Below, piece after piece: positions 10,941 through 21,207 of a DNA stretch of 64,000 nucleotides. Numbering within the stretch: position 1 is the first letter of the stretch; every line of letters begins with the position of its first letter. The stretch is from Asticcacaulis machinosus (GTDB lineage: Bacteria; Pseudomonadota; Alphaproteobacteria; Caulobacterales; Caulobacteraceae), in contig NZ_JAQQKV010000003.1 of assembly GCF_028550435.1 (NCBI RefSeq), forward strand, positions 310,001-374,000, in the 5' to 3' direction. The notes under the pieces were generated by a model that was not told the origin of the DNA, ran no database searches, and saw only the letters and a list, made by a program, of their open reading frames with translations. Made by a program: the position numbers and the translations under genes.

Positions 10941-11993
10941 ATGAGGCGCAGGGGATTAGCCATTATCGGGGTGGTGGGCGCATTGGCGGCCTGTTCGCCG
11001 GCGCCGAAGCCGGTAAATGATGCCGCGCCGGCGGGTAAGGCCGGATCGACCTTGGCGACGGTGCAAAAGCATGGCTATGTGTCCTGCGGCGCGTCTCAGG
11101 CCAATGCCGGTTTCTCTCTGCCTGATGACAAAGGTTACTGGCGCGGGCTCGATATCGACATGTGCCGGGCAGTGGCGGCGGCCGTTCTGGGCGATCAGGA
11201 TAAGGCGCGCTTTGTGCCCCTGACCGGCCAGCAGCGCCTTACAGCCTTGCAGACGGGCGAGATCGACCTGTTGCCACGCACGACGACGTGGACGATGGCG
11301 CGTGATGCCAATGGCGTCAATTTCACCTTTCCCAACTATTATGACTATACCGGCTTTATGGTGCGGGCGGCCACAGGTGCGACCAAACCGGCTGACATCA
11401 AGGGTGCGTCGGTGTGCGTTCAGACCGGCTCCATCACCGAAGTGATCTTTGCCGATGTGTCTTGGCGGCAGAAACTCGACCTCAAACCCGTCATTTTCGA
11501 TAATGTTTCGGCAACGCGTCAGGCGTTTTTCTCTGGCCGGTGCGACGCTTTGATCACCGATGCGTCGTCGCTCTATTCGGTGCGGGCGACCCAGTCGAAA
11601 AATCCCGATGACTATGTGATCTTTGCAGCCAATGACGAAGCCAACCCGCTGACGCCTGCCGTGCGTCACGGCGACGACCAGTGGTTTGATATTGTCAAAT
11701 GGGTGTTTCAGGCCCAGATCACCGCCGAATATCTGGGCATCACCCGTGACAATGTCGATGAGATGCTTAAATCCGAAGATCCGGCCATTCGGCGTCTGCT
11801 TGGCGTTGAGCCCGGTTACGGCAAGGCGCTGGGCCTGCGCGAAGACTGGGCCTATCAGATTATCAAGCAAGTTGGCAATTACGGTGAAGTTTACGACCGC
11901 AATGTCGGTAAGGACTCAAAGCTTAAGATCGATCGCGGCCTGAACCGCCTGCAAAGGGACGGAGGGCTGATGGTGCCCCTGCCGTTTAGCTGA
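10941..11993 (+). CDS. aapJ: Amino-acid ABC transporter substrate-binding lipoprotein
   Basis: The periplasmic solute-binding subunit of a general L-amino-acid importer. The start at ATG 10941 gives a lipoprotein signal peptide with lipobox LAAC (Cys18), so the protein is anchored to a membrane. The family opening VQKHGYVSCGASQANAGFS and the motif GYWRGLDIDMCRAVAAAVLG are typical of AapJ/BztA. The length of 350 residues is normal. A start at 10839 would overlap metC and add 34 non-signal residues, so it is rejected. Second gene of the metC-aapJQMP operon. Confidence 0.92.
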   Translation: MRRRGLAIIGVVGALAACSPAPKPVNDAAPAGKAGSTLATVQKHGYVSCGASQANAGFSLPDDKGYWRGLDIDMCRAVAAAVLGDQDKARFVPLTGQQRLTALQTGEIDLLPRTTTWTMARDANGVNFTFPNYYDYTGFMVRAATGATKPADIKGASVCVQTGSITEVIFADVSWRQKLDLKPVIFDNVSATRQAFFSGRCDALITDASSLYSVRATQSKNPDDYVIFAANDEANPLTPAVRHGDDQWFDIVKWVFQAQITAEYLGITRDNVDEMLKSEDPAIRRLLGVEPGYGKALGLREDWAYQIIKQVGNYGEVYDRNVGKDSKLKIDRGLNRLQRDGGLMVPLPFS

Positions 11994-11994
11994 G

Positions 11995-12963
11995 ATGGTG
12001 TGGTGGCGGGATCAAAAATTCAGGGCCATTGCCCTTCAGCTATTGGCGGCCAGCGCTTTCATAGGCCTGATCCTGTGGCTGACCGGCAATACGGCTGCCA
12101 ATCTGGCCAAGCGCGGGCTGACCGTCGGGTTTGATTTTCTGGGACGGGCGGCGCGCTTTCCGATTTCCGAAAGTATTCTGAGCTACAGCCCGACAGATCA
12201 TTTCTGGTGGGCCTATACGGTCGGGCTCGGTAACACCCTGTTTATCACGGTGATCGTGGCGCTGACGGCGACGGTTCTGGGGCTGATGCTGGCCATTCTG
12301 CGGCGTGAGGACAACCCGCTGGCGCAAGGAGCGGGCACGACCTATGTCGAGTTTTTCCGCAATACACCGCTGGTGGTGCAACTTCTGTTCTGGTACGCGC
12401 TGGTCACAGTTGGCCTGCCGTCGATCGACGCGCCGCTTAATCCGCTGCCAGGGGTCTATCTGACCGAACGCGGGCTTTACCTGCCGGCGATATCGCTAAA
12501 CGGCCTTGATATGCCGGTGCGGGCCAAGTTCAATTTTGAGGGCGGGCTTAATCTGTCGCCTGAATTTGTCGCCATGTATCTGGGGCTTAGTCTCTATGCG
12601 GCGGCCTTTATCGGTGAGATTATTCGCGGAGGACTTGAGGCGGTCTCCAAAGGCCAGACTGAGGCGGCCCTTGCGCTGGGGCTGGCGCCCAAGCAAGCGC
12701 TTAATCTGGTGCTGATCCCGCAGGCCCTGCGCATCATCATTCCGCCGATGACCAGTCAGTATATCAACATTCTCAAAAACTCGACGCTTGCGCTAGTGGT
12801 TGGATATCCCGACATTTCATTTGTGACGGCCACCACCATCAATCAGACGGGGCAGGCGCTGGAGGGGATTTTTATCCTCATGCTGGTGTTCTTTACCATC
12901 AGCATCGTGACCTCCGTGGCCATGAATATCTATAACTCTCGCGTGGCGTTAAAAGTCCGATGA
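11995..12963 (+). CDS. aapQ: Amino-acid ABC transporter permease AapQ
   Basis: An inner-membrane permease of the polar amino-acid importer. The N-terminal helix is QLLAASAFIGLILWL. A long periplasmic segment precedes WAYTVGLGNTLFITVIVALTA. The EAA-loop region that contacts the ATPase reads GQTEAALALGLAPKQAL. It starts 1 bp after aapJ ends and overlaps aapM by four bases (ATGA), a sign of translational coupling. The 322 residues are slightly shorter than the typical 380-400 of AapQ/BztB, mainly in the periplasmic insert. Confidence 0.91.
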   Translation: MVWWRDQKFRAIALQLLAASAFIGLILWLTGNTAANLAKRGLTVGFDFLGRAARFPISESILSYSPTDHFWWAYTVGLGNTLFITVIVALTATVLGLMLAILRREDNPLAQGAGTTYVEFFRNTPLVVQLLFWYALVTVGLPSIDAPLNPLPGVYLTERGLYLPAISLNGLDMPVRAKFNFEGGLNLSPEFVAMYLGLSLYAAAFIGEIIRGGLEAVSKGQTEAALALGLAPKQALNLVLIPQALRIIIPPMTSQYINILKNSTLALVVGYPDISFVTATTINQTGQALEGIFILMLVFFTISIVTSVAMNIYNSRVALKVR

Positions 12964-14048
12964 CAGGCTTTGTTCAAACCCAGCCCATCGCTGCCCGAAC
13001 CGCGCCCTTGGCCGCTCGGTACAACTTATTTCGGGTACTGTTTGGCGATGTCTTAAGCACGGTCTCGACGCTGGCTATCCTGTTTGCAGTCATAGCCCTG
13101 GCGCCGAAGCTGGTGTCGTGGGGCATGCTCAATGGCATCTGGACGGGTGAGGGGGCACAGTGCACCGGAGTTGGGGCGTGCTGGGCGTTCCTGCGGGCCA
13201 AATATCCGTTTATTCTGTTTGGCATTTATCCGCCGGGGCAATATTGGCGGCCGATTGCGCTAATTGTGATTTTTGTCGGCCTGACACTTTATTCCCTGCC
13301 CCCAAAGAACTGGAAGACCTCGACCCTGTGGGCGTGGGTGATCGGCACGGTGATCGCTTTAGCTCTGATGGCGGGCGGTGTGTTTGGCCTTGAGGCTGTG
13401 CCGACCGACTCCTGGGGCGGGCTGCCGGTAACGCTGATCCTGACCGTTTTGTCATTGGGGTTAGGCTTTCCGCTGGCGATTGCGCTGGCACTGGGGCGGC
13501 AGTCGGACCTTAAGGCCGTCAAATATATCTGCGTGGCGGTTATTGAAGGTATTCGCGGTCTGCCCTTGCTTAGTTTGTTGTTCATCGTCTCGATCCTGTT
13601 GCCGCTGATGCTGCCGGACGGGCTTAAGATTGATAAGCTATTGCGAGCGCTGGTCGCCATGACCGTCTTTTCGGCGGCCTATCTGGCCGAGGTACTGCGC
13701 GGGGGGCTACAAGGTCTGCATAACGGGCAGGGCGAAGCGGCGGACGCCTTATCGCTGTCGTGGTGGTCAAAGACGCGCCTGATCATACTGCCGCAAGCCA
13801 TATCGAAGGTCATACCGCCGCTGACCAACACGGTCGTGGTCATGGTCAAGAACACCTCGCTGGTGCTGATAGTAGGCCTTTATGATCTGCTGAGTGCCGG
13901 ACGCGCCGCACTGGCTGACCCGGCATGGCCAGCCCCTTTTGCCGAAACCTATGGCTTCATTGCCTTGATCTATTTCATTATCTGCTTTTCGATCACGCGC
14001 TATACCCACTGGATCGAGCGGCAGAACCTGTTCGGAGTGAACCGCTGA
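12960..14048 (+). CDS. aapM: Amino-acid ABC transporter permease AapM
   Basis: The second permease, forming a heterodimer with AapQ in the inner membrane. It has several hydrophobic helices and the EAA-loop sequence [16 protein letters not shown]. The large soluble insert near residues 55-80 contains three closely placed cysteines or cysteine-adjacent residues (QCTGVGACW), as in AapM/BztC. The 362 residues are close to family size. It overlaps aapQ by ATGA and aapP by one base (TGATG), so all four transporter genes are coupled. Confidence 0.91.
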   Translation: MTGFVQTQPIAARTAPLAARYNLFRVLFGDVLSTVSTLAILFAVIALAPKLVSWGMLNGIWTGEGAQCTGVGACWAFLRAKYPFILFGIYPPGQYWRPIALIVIFVGLTLYSLPPKNWKTSTLWAWVIGTVIALALMAGGVFGLEAVPTDSWGGLPVTLILTVLSLGLGFPLAIALALGRQSDLKAVKYICVAVIEGIRGLPLLSLLFIVSILLPLMLPDGLKIDKLLRALVAMTVFSAAYLAEVLRGGLQGLHNGQGEAADALSLSWWSKTRLIILPQAISKVIPPLTNTVVVMVKNTSLVLIVGLYDLLSAGRAALADPAWPAPFAETYGFIALIYFIICFSITRYTHWIERQNLFGVNR

Positions 14049-14779
14049 TGGCCTTTATCGAACTCAACAGCGTCAACAAATGGTACGGTGAATACCATGC
14101 CCTGCGCGATGTGACCTTAAGCGTTGAGAAGGGGGAGCGCATTGTTATCTGCGGCCCGTCGGGCTCAGGCAAGTCGACCCTGATCCGCTGTATCAACGCA
14201 CTGGAAAGCCACCATCAGGGCACGATCTCAGTCGGCGGCACAGCCCTGACCTCAGACATCAAAACCGTGGAAGGTGTGCGCAAAAGCGTCGGAATGGTGT
14301 TTCAGAGCTTCAACCTGTTTCCTCACCTAACCATTCTGGAAAACTGCACTCTGGCGCCGATCCACGTTAAGAAAATGAAGAAGGCCGAGGCTGAAGATCT
14401 GGCCATGTCTCTGCTGGAGCGGGTGCGCATCGGCGAGCAGGCGCTGAAATATCCGGGTCAGCTTTCGGGCGGGCAGCAGCAGCGCGTCGCCATTGCGCGG
14501 GCGTTGTGCATGCAGCCGGATGTCATGCTGTTCGATGAGCCGACCTCAGCCCTGGACGCCGAAATGGTCAAGGAAGTGCTGGATATCATGGTCGATCTGG
14601 CGGGATCCGGCATGACCATGCTGTGCGTCACCCACGAAATGGGTTTTGCCCGTCAGGTTGCCGACCGAGTTGTCTTTATGGATGCCGGTCAGATTATTGA
14701 GATGAATACGCCTGATGCGTTTTTCAGTGCGCCTCAACACGAACGGACCCGCCAGTTTCTGAGTCAGATTTTGCACTAG
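14048..14779 (+). CDS. aapP: Amino-acid ABC transporter ATP-binding protein
   Basis: The ATPase of the importer, 243 residues from ATG 14048. Walker A is GPSGSGKST, the Q-loop FQSFNLFPH, the signature LSGGQQQR, Walker [13 protein letters not shown], and the switch His lies in CVTHEMG. The reading frame is open upstream to 13925, but that part is the 3' end of aapM in another frame. Last gene of the metC-aapJQMP operon. Confidence 0.95.
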   Translation: MAFIELNSVNKWYGEYHALRDVTLSVEKGERIVICGPSGSGKSTLIRCINALESHHQGTISVGGTALTSDIKTVEGVRKSVGMVFQSFNLFPHLTILENCTLAPIHVKKMKKAEAEDLAMSLLERVRIGEQALKYPGQLSGGQQQRVAIARALCMQPDVMLFDEPTSALDAEMVKEVLDIMVDLAGSGMTMLCVTHEMGFARQVADRVVFMDAGQIIEMNTPDAFFSAPQHERTRQFLSQILH

Positions 14780-14946
14780 TATCGTGAATTCAAAGTTCGC
14801 TTCATTTTGATATCAGGCACAAAACGAATTTTGAATTTTAATGAGCTCATGCGCTCAGTACCTTTCCCGGATTGGGCGCAGAGCCGCGGTTAGGAGATCA
14901 ATTTCTACTTTCGAGGCGACCCAAATTTTTAGCACTAATCGAAAAA
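14780..14946. other. Intergenic region between convergent aapP and GH115
   Basis: The region is A/T-rich. It holds an imperfect inverted repeat (GAATTCAAAGTTCG near 14786 and CGAATTTTGAATTT near 14825) that could terminate transcription from both sides. No gene is visible. Confidence 0.5.
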
Positions 14947-17547
14947 TTATTGAATGCGCGTTTCTGGTGGGCCGTCATAGGATCGGGGCAAGCTGCCAAA
15001 ATCGATGATGATTTTATCGACGACAACGCCGGTATCAACAGCGACTAGGCGCAGAATGTGCCAGCCAGAGGTTAGCGGCGTGGGCAAGGTGATGGTGACT
15101 TCTGTCGCATTGGAGAGGACACGTTTTCCCCATGAGCTCAACATACCATTACCAGCCGTTGTCTCGAAGCCATCGGTCACATTAAGGGAATGCAGTATCC
15201 CATCATCGACGGCAATCGCGAGACGCAGGCCCTGATCCTGGGCGATTGGAAAAGTTGGCAAAAGGCGCACCCGAACATTGGCCATGCCTCCGGTTGACAC
15301 GTGGAATCGGTAGTCCAGGCTTGGTGCGGTCTTGGACGTAAATTTGGTATTGGACGGCAGTACGGTCACAGCGGAACCGGTGCGCCCAAGGCCCTTAATG
15401 GAGCGCCACCCAGCGCCGGATGGCAAATCATGTTTTGTTGTGAAGTGTCCCGCATTGATTGAAACGGCCTTGTCACGCTCAACGAAATCCGAACGACGCC
15501 AGCCCTTCGGGAAAGAGAGTGGGGACGGCGTGGGCGGTGCGGCGGGAGCAACGTTTTCAAGCGTAGGCTTTGGGCGCGGCGTAGTGGTGTCGCGTTGAAA
15601 GGCTGGCCAGTCCTTTGGATAATAGCCGTTCTCTGTCACAATATACTGCCATTTGCCGCCGGAGATCTTCTCGTTATAGCGGGTTGTAGCGGCTATGATG
15701 CGGCGTTGAGCTTCGGATTCAGCGGCCAGATTTGCTGCCGGATTTCGGTTGCGGGCGACGTCGGCACGCGCAAGCTCGGAGTGAAAGTAGCGATGATTCG
15801 CCGCTTCCGTAATGGCGACGGGGTAGTGCACAAGCTGAAAATATGCGTCCTGAAATTTCGGGGACAAGGACGCGGCAATCGCCGTGCTATCCCGGAGAAG
15901 TTCTGCGGCGACACGAAGTCGCTCTTCGATTTCGGTCTCGTTCAGTTCGGTTGGGATATAGGGCGTCAGACTGAGGTGCCACTGCAGGTGTTCGGCACGC
16001 CGATTGGCAGAGAATATCTGCAAACGATTTAAAAGCGATGCAATAGCCTCGCCATGTTTTACGCCAAAGTCGCGCGCGGCGGTTTTGCGCATTGCACGGA
16101 CGGGAGCGTTGAGGTCGGTTCGGTCAGCGTGCCAGGCAAGGTCGAGGAAGAACTCAGTAGAACGCTCGGTGTTTTTAAGATCGCCAACGTTCACAACCCA
16201 AAGGGTGCGGGAGCCATGTTCATAGGCGCGCATCATCTCGGACCAGATGAGAGCCGGGGGCATAACGTCGATCCAGAGCCACGAAAGTGGTCTGCCGCTA
16301 TATGAGGCGTGATAATATACCCCCAGGCCACCGGAGCGGGCACGCTCAGCGTCATTGCCATAGCGGCGGATATATCCGAAATTATCGTCGGGCCAGACGA
16401 TCGTAACGTCATCGGGAACACGCAGCCCGGCATTATAATCGCTCAGTACTTCCTTATAAGGACAGAACATTTGCGCCACGAGGGTGGCATCCCCCATGCC
16501 AAGATATTTGGCGAGTAATTCGCGTTGATCGGCAAAGACTTTCTCAAGGGTGGCGATGCGTTCCTGTTGATTTTTAGGGCCGATAATAGGAGTATCGTTG
16601 ATACCGCGCATCCCAATAGTGATGAGGCTCTCGCCCGATGTTCGCTCGGAGATGCGCTTTTCCCAATAGGCGTAAACGGCGTCCCGGTTGGCAAGGTAGT
16701 TGAATTTATCCTTCTCGTCCGGCCATTCCTTGCCGTTGTTGAGAAGCATCGGTTCGGCATGGCTGGAGCCGACAATGATGGCATGAGCATCAGCGGCAGC
16801 CGCATTTCCAGGCTGAGTGTGGAACGCCCTGGTCGTCGGGTGCATGCCGGGCCAAAGGTAATTGGCGCGAAGACGGATCATGAGGGTGAAGATGCGAGCG
16901 TAGGTTTTCGGACCGAGCTTGGTCGCCTCCGGCTCGAAAGTCTTGGATGACCAGGGCTCTAGGCCCCAGTCTTCATCGTTGATGAAGATGCCGCGATATT
17001 TAACAGCCGGTTGATCAATGGGAGCCTCGCCAAGGCTTAGATACAAGCTCTTGCTCTGAGGTGCAGGCACATCTGCCCACCAGCGCCACGGGGAAACACC
17101 GATGCGATTGGAAATCTCAAACATACCATAGCAAAGGCCGCGTGGATCCGATCCGGAAATGGTAAGAACGTCGGGTTTTGCTGAAAGCTGATATGCCTCC
17201 CAACGTCCCGCGAGGTGCGGTGCAATCTGCAACTCGATCTGCGGCTCACTACCGCGGCTTGCGGAGAGAATTTCCGGGGTTTTGCCCGTGACAGCGGCAA
17301 TGTCCTCGGCTAATTCACGGGCCGAGATTTTCACCACTTCCGGCGCATTGGCAGGAAGGATGATAGGCGCGGCTTTTCCGTTCGCTACCAAGGGGAAACT
17401 TGAAGATGTCTCCGGCACAACAGATACGGCGGCCAACTTTCCCCCGACACTTGCCGCTAGGGCAGATGTTGCGGGCAAGATAAGGCCGAGCGCCGATGCG
17501 CTCGCAAGCAAATCCCGCCGGCTTAGCGAAAACGTCGTGTCTGACAT
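14947..17547 (-). CDS. GH115 xylan alpha-1,2-glucuronidase
   Basis: A glycoside hydrolase of family 115, which removes (4-O-methyl-)glucuronic acid side groups from intact xylan or related polymers. A twin-arginine signal (SRRDLLASASALG) predicts Tat export. The catalytic-barrel hallmarks are KYRGIFINDEDW, GMHPTTRAFH, SSHAEPML, ITIGMRGIND, VWPDDNFGYIRR and YYHASYSGRPLSWLW, in the expected order. A C-terminal beta-sandwich follows (about residues 690-860). The 866 residues are slightly short of the usual 950-1000. It lies 54 bp downstream of the GH2 gene and is probably co-transcribed with it. Confidence 0.92.
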   Translation of the reverse strand: MSDTTFSLSRRDLLASASALGLILPATSALAASVGGKLAAVSVVPETSSSFPLVANGKAAPIILPANAPEVVKISARELAEDIAAVTGKTPEILSASRGSEPQIELQIAPHLAGRWEAYQLSAKPDVLTISGSDPRGLCYGMFEISNRIGVSPWRWWADVPAPQSKSLYLSLGEAPIDQPAVKYRGIFINDEDWGLEPWSSKTFEPEATKLGPKTYARIFTLMIRLRANYLWPGMHPTTRAFHTQPGNAAAADAHAIIVGSSHAEPMLLNNGKEWPDEKDKFNYLANRDAVYAYWEKRISERTSGESLITIGMRGINDTPIIGPKNQQERIATLEKVFADQRELLAKYLGMGDATLVAQMFCPYKEVLSDYNAGLRVPDDVTIVWPDDNFGYIRRYGNDAERARSGGLGVYYHASYSGRPLSWLWIDVMPPALIWSEMMRAYEHGSRTLWVVNVGDLKNTERSTEFFLDLAWHADRTDLNAPVRAMRKTAARDFGVKHGEAIASLLNRLQIFSANRRAEHLQWHLSLTPYIPTELNETEIEERLRVAAELLRDSTAIAASLSPKFQDAYFQLVHYPVAITEAANHRYFHSELARADVARNRNPAANLAAESEAQRRIIAATTRYNEKISGGKWQYIVTENGYYPKDWPAFQRDTTTPRPKPTLENVAPAAPPTPSPLSFPKGWRRSDFVERDKAVSINAGHFTTKHDLPSGAGWRSIKGLGRTGSAVTVLPSNTKFTSKTAPSLDYRFHVSTGGMANVRVRLLPTFPIAQDQGLRLAIAVDDGILHSLNVTDGFETTAGNGMLSSWGKRVLSNATEVTITLPTPLTSGWHILRLVAVDTGVVVDKIIIDFGSLPRSYDGPPETRIQ

Positions 17548-17601
17548 GGCTGTTCAATCCTTTCGGGGACGACATCTAACTTTTGGCAGGCTAATGGCAG
17601 G

Positions 17602-20600
17602 CTAAAACCCAAAAACGAGGCGACCGGTATAGGTGCCGTTTGCGTTAGCGGGCTGGCCTTGCGGGCCGGTCAGATCGGCGTTCTGGAACTTGGCCCCCAT
17701 GGCCGGGATAGCGTTCATGAAGCCGATATCGGTATTGGGGAATTCCACGGTAGTGGTGGGAAAGTCCTCCGGTCGCTTGCCGATCTGCACGAAAGCGGAC
17801 CCTTCGCTGGCGATCGTCAGATTGCCCTTCCCGCCGCTCAGTTTGACCCAGCGCGGATCAGCGAAATAGCCCGCCGTGTCGGGCCGCAACGCGCCCTTGG
17901 TGGTCTTTGACGCAATGTCCCACACGCCCAGCACCGGGCCGCGCAGACGGTTCTGCCATACCGGCGTCGGCCCGCGCAGCAGACCGCGCACCGTAGTGAC
18001 ATCACCCAGCGGCGTATCGAAGCCGATCCCGTGATAGAGCATCGGGCCGCTGAGGCTGTAGCCATAATCGAGGCTCAGGGTGCCGTCCTCGCGCAAGATC
18101 CAGCGCACACTGTCGAGCCCGCCTGCGTTCGGGGCGTCCAGCCAGGCCACGGCCTTGCCGGTTTGTGTGTCCTTGCCCGCGCCGGTCGTGATCGTCACCG
18201 CGCCTTTGTCCGGCAGCGCATAGCGCGCGGGCTCAAAGCCCAGCTTGACCGACACCACCTTCGGCGTCTGACGCACACCGGCCAGATTGGAAATACGGAT
18301 GGCCTTCACCGGCTGCGGTGCGAAGCTGTAGGTCAGGCCGTCACGCGGGAAGACCCGCCCGCCTTCATAGACCTGCTTCCACATCTTGCCGTCCGGTGAT
18401 ACTTCCAGTCTGAAGCTGGCCCAGCCGTCGGTTTCAACCGTGCCGAGGTCAATCGTCGCGCTGTTGGCCATAGCCGGAGCCTCAAAGCTATAGACGCCGC
18501 CGCCCGCATCGGAGGGCACGGCCCAGACCGGTTCGGTCTTGTCCTTCGGGCGTGCCAGCACCAGACGCGGCCCGTTCGACAGAGATTGTGTCTTGCCGTT
18601 ATGGCTAACGCTGGTCAGAAGGCCGCTTGCCGGATCGAACGACGCCGTCACTTGACCTGCCACGAGGCGAATCGCGCCGTCCGCGCGTTCGACCTTCGGC
18701 GTACCGACGCGGCTACCGTTCATGTTGGTGGCTTTGGGTGGCGTCGGCCAGACCCAGGTTAGCAGCGCCGCATCGCCTTTGACCGCCGTCAGGCGCAGAG
18801 CGTCGGCGGCTTGCCAGTCCTTGGCCAGCGGGACGGTCAAATCACCCGCGCCGTGCGGGGCGATGGCCGGGCCGGTTAGGGTGCCGCTCGATAGCACCCT
18901 GGCGGCGGTCGTCTTGGCATCAGGCCGCGCAAAACGCACCCATTCCCACTTGAACGTCACATCCGACAGGTTCGTGAAATCGTAGCCATTGCGCACCTTC
19001 AGCGCGCCGGTGAACCCGGTATCGAGGATCGGCGCGTCGATCTGCACCGGCGACCAGATATCGCGGATGGTATCAACGCTCGGTTCCTTTTCATGGTGCG
19101 GCCCGACCATGCCATCCGGTCCATAGGCGGCGTAAGAGTCGATACGCCCGTTCTGATCGGTGCGCACCAGACCTTCGTCGGCCAGCACCCACAGGAAGCC
19201 ACCGGTGCCGTTTGTCGATGCGGTCATAGCCTTCCAGTAGTCATCAAGGCCGGAGCCGTGGCCACCGTCATACAGGCCATGCAGGAACTCAGTCGGTAGG
19301 ACCAGCATCTTACCCGACAGGCGTGTCATCAGGTCGGGGTAGCGCGGATAGTGTTTTGTATCGATGCCGCCGAACTGCGCCCACGGATGGATGACCGGCC
19401 TCCCTTGCGGATCATAAAGTGCGAAATCGGCGTCCAGCTCGCTGTTCCAGCCGCCTTCGTTGCCATTGGCCCAGATGATGATCGATGGGTGATTGACGTC
19501 GCGTTCGACCAGAGACCTGACCAGCTTGCGACCGTTGTCGGTGTCATGCGACTTCTGCCAGCCGGACAGTTCGTTGATGACATAGAGCCCCATCTCGTCG
19601 GCGGCCTCAAGGATAGCCTTGTCCGGTGGATAATGCGCCACGCGCATGGCGTTCATGTTCATCGATTTGATCAGGCGCGCGTCGTCATAGGCCTGTTCGC
19701 GGGTTATCGCCCGCCCCGTCTTCGGACGGAAGGTGTGGCGGACCACCCCTTTCATCATGACGCGCTGACCGTTGACATAGAGCCCATCGCCTTCGCGGAT
19801 TTCAAAGGTACGGAACCCAAACCGTTCGCGCACCGTATGTACCGCCGCGTCACCGGCATAAAGCGTCACATCGAGATAATAGAGATTGGGTGTTTCCGCC
19901 GTCCAAAGGGCTGGCTTATCGACATGGCCACTCAGGCGGATCTTGCCCGTGCCCCCCGCGGGGATAGCAGCCTCGAACGGCGCGCCCACAGTCTTGCCGT
20001 TCAGCGACATGACCTGACCGACGACCCTGGTCACCGTCTTCGGCGCGCGCAGGGCGACATCGGCGATGATATCGCCGTCGGTCTGTCCGTCCAGCGCCAC
20101 ATGCGCAATAGCCTCAGGTGGCGTCGCCTCCAGCCATACCGGACGATAGATGCCGCCAAAGGCCCAGTAGTCGCCGTGGCGCTCGGCAATGTCGGTCGCG
20201 ATATTGCTTGAGGCCTCGCTCACCTCGACCTCAAGTGTATTGGCTTCGCCGACCTTTATGAACGTCGTGATATCGTAGCTGAAGCGGTTGAAGCCGCCCT
20301 GATGCACCGCGCCGACGACGGTTCCGTTCACCAAGACCCGCGTATCAGTCATAACCCCGTCGAACACGATACGGACGTTCTTGTCTTTCCAGTCGGCAGG
20401 CACGGTAAAGCTGCGTGTGTAGACACCCTTGTCAGAGGCGCGCGGACCCTTGTCATAGCCATACTGGTAATGGCCGAAGCCTTCCGTTTGCCAGTTCGAC
20501 GGCACAGCGATCTTGGAAGCCTGACCGGCGCGCATACCTCCACTAACTGTGAAATCCCACGAAACCGCATCATCAGGGCCTGTGCCGGACAGCATAAGAC

Positions 20601-20718
20601 TATCTGTCTTTGCCGGCTCAGCCTGAGCTATGGCGGCAGAGAGCGTCAGAATCGAAACGACGATACAGGTCACGGCCCTGTTTCCGGCCTTCATCCGGAT
20701 GGCATGGCGATCTTTCAT
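17602..20718 (-). CDS. GH2 beta-galactosidase-like exo-glycosidase
   Basis: A large exported family-2 glycoside hydrolase, 1038 residues from ATG 20718, chosen because AGGGAG precedes it. Signal peptide to AIAQA. The order is a jelly-roll sugar-binding domain (KIAVPSNWQTEGFGHYQYG, MTDTRVLVNG), an immunoglobulin-like domain, then the TIM barrel with acid/base Glu near residue 419 (ANGNEGGWN) and nucleophile Glu near 476 (LPTEFLHG). Late in the protein a segment (GWASFRLEVSPDGKMW) resembles an F5/8-type discoidin module. The specificity may be beta-galactosidase, beta-glucuronidase or another. With GH115 downstream, a side-chain sugar of xylan or arabinogalactan is plausible. Confidence 0.88.
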   Translation of the reverse strand: MKDRHAIRMKAGNRAVTCIVVSILTLSAAIAQAEPAKTDSLMLSGTGPDDAVSWDFTVSGGMRAGQASKIAVPSNWQTEGFGHYQYGYDKGPRASDKGVYTRSFTVPADWKDKNVRIVFDGVMTDTRVLVNGTVVGAVHQGGFNRFSYDITTFIKVGEANTLEVEVSEASSNIATDIAERHGDYWAFGGIYRPVWLEATPPEAIAHVALDGQTDGDIIADVALRAPKTVTRVVGQVMSLNGKTVGAPFEAAIPAGGTGKIRLSGHVDKPALWTAETPNLYYLDVTLYAGDAAVHTVRERFGFRTFEIREGDGLYVNGQRVMMKGVVRHTFRPKTGRAITREQAYDDARLIKSMNMNAMRVAHYPPDKAILEAADEMGLYVINELSGWQKSHDTDNGRKLVRSLVERDVNHPSIIIWANGNEGGWNSELDADFALYDPQGRPVIHPWAQFGGIDTKHYPRYPDLMTRLSGKMLVLPTEFLHGLYDGGHGSGLDDYWKAMTASTNGTGGFLWVLADEGLVRTDQNGRIDSYAAYGPDGMVGPHHEKEPSVDTIRDIWSPVQIDAPILDTGFTGALKVRNGYDFTNLSDVTFKWEWVRFARPDAKTTAARVLSSGTLTGPAIAPHGAGDLTVPLAKDWQAADALRLTAVKGDAALLTWVWPTPPKATNMNGSRVGTPKVERADGAIRLVAGQVTASFDPASGLLTSVSHNGKTQSLSNGPRLVLARPKDKTEPVWAVPSDAGGGVYSFEAPAMANSATIDLGTVETDGWASFRLEVSPDGKMWKQVYEGGRVFPRDGLTYSFAPQPVKAIRISNLAGVRQTPKVVSVKLGFEPARYALPDKGAVTITTGAGKDTQTGKAVAWLDAPNAGGLDSVRWILREDGTLSLDYGYSLSGPMLYHGIGFDTPLGDVTTVRGLLRGPTPVWQNRLRGPVLGVWDIASKTTKGALRPDTAGYFADPRWVKLSGGKGNLTIASEGSAFVQIGKRPEDFPTTTVEFPNTDIGFMNAIPAMGAKFQNADLTGPQGQPANANGTYTGRLVFGF

Positions 20719-20760
20719 TTGACGCTCCCTGATGTGTCTTTGAATTATCAGGTCAGTTAA

Positions 20761-20782
20761 TGACACCGGTTACCGGCTGTCA
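20761..20782. promoter_or_regulatory. Palindromic operator upstream of GH2-GH115
   Basis: The half-sites TGACACCGGT and ACCGGCTGTCA face each other around one base, 43-64 bp upstream of the GH2 start. The form is that of LacI/GalR-type operators. No LacI gene lies in this block, so the regulator would act from elsewhere. Confidence 0.55.
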
Positions 20783-20960
20783 ACTTACTTGGCGCATTTG
20801 TGATCAATTTCATGCAAATTCGCTCAGGCTGCACGCCGCCCATGATCCCTCTCTGGTGTAGGCACCGAAGCCGCGCAATGCCGCACCGCTGTCGATAATT
20901 GCGCTGCCCGTCTTCGGCGATCAGTCTCATGTCAGCATCGACCGGCGTTTCGGCTTAACA
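20783..20960. other. Non-coding junction between accessory block and repeat
   Basis: I find no intact gene here. On the minus strand one frame reads GSAIIDSGAALRGFGAY and continues briefly, which looks protein-like but has no start and matches nothing I recognise. It may be debris from the junction. Confidence 0.35.
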
Positions 20961-21065
20961 ACGGGGTGTGAACATGGCTGCACGGGTTTTGCACGCTATT
21001 AGCGGGCAATTCGCGCAATGTTGCGCTTCGAAACGCCAATACTCGAAAATTTGGTTTGATATGGA

Positions 21066-21097
21066 GAAGGCCCGAACCCTTTAGGGGTCGGGCCTTC
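21066..21097 (-). terminator. Rho-independent terminator of tRNA-Thr copy 2
   Basis: The same GAAGGCCCGA / TCGGGCCTTC stem as at copy 1, directly after the tRNA on the minus strand. Confidence 0.75.
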
Positions 21098-21098
21098 G

Positions 21099-21173
<75 letters not shown>

Positions 21174-21207
21174 ATATAGACGGTGCGAACACCGGCTGAG
21201 GGGTGCG

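Noticed and set aside
10956-11870. A 304-codon minus-strand frame opposite aapJ
   Set aside because: The composition is rich in Arg, His and Gly and typical of antisense frames; aapJ is clearly the real gene.
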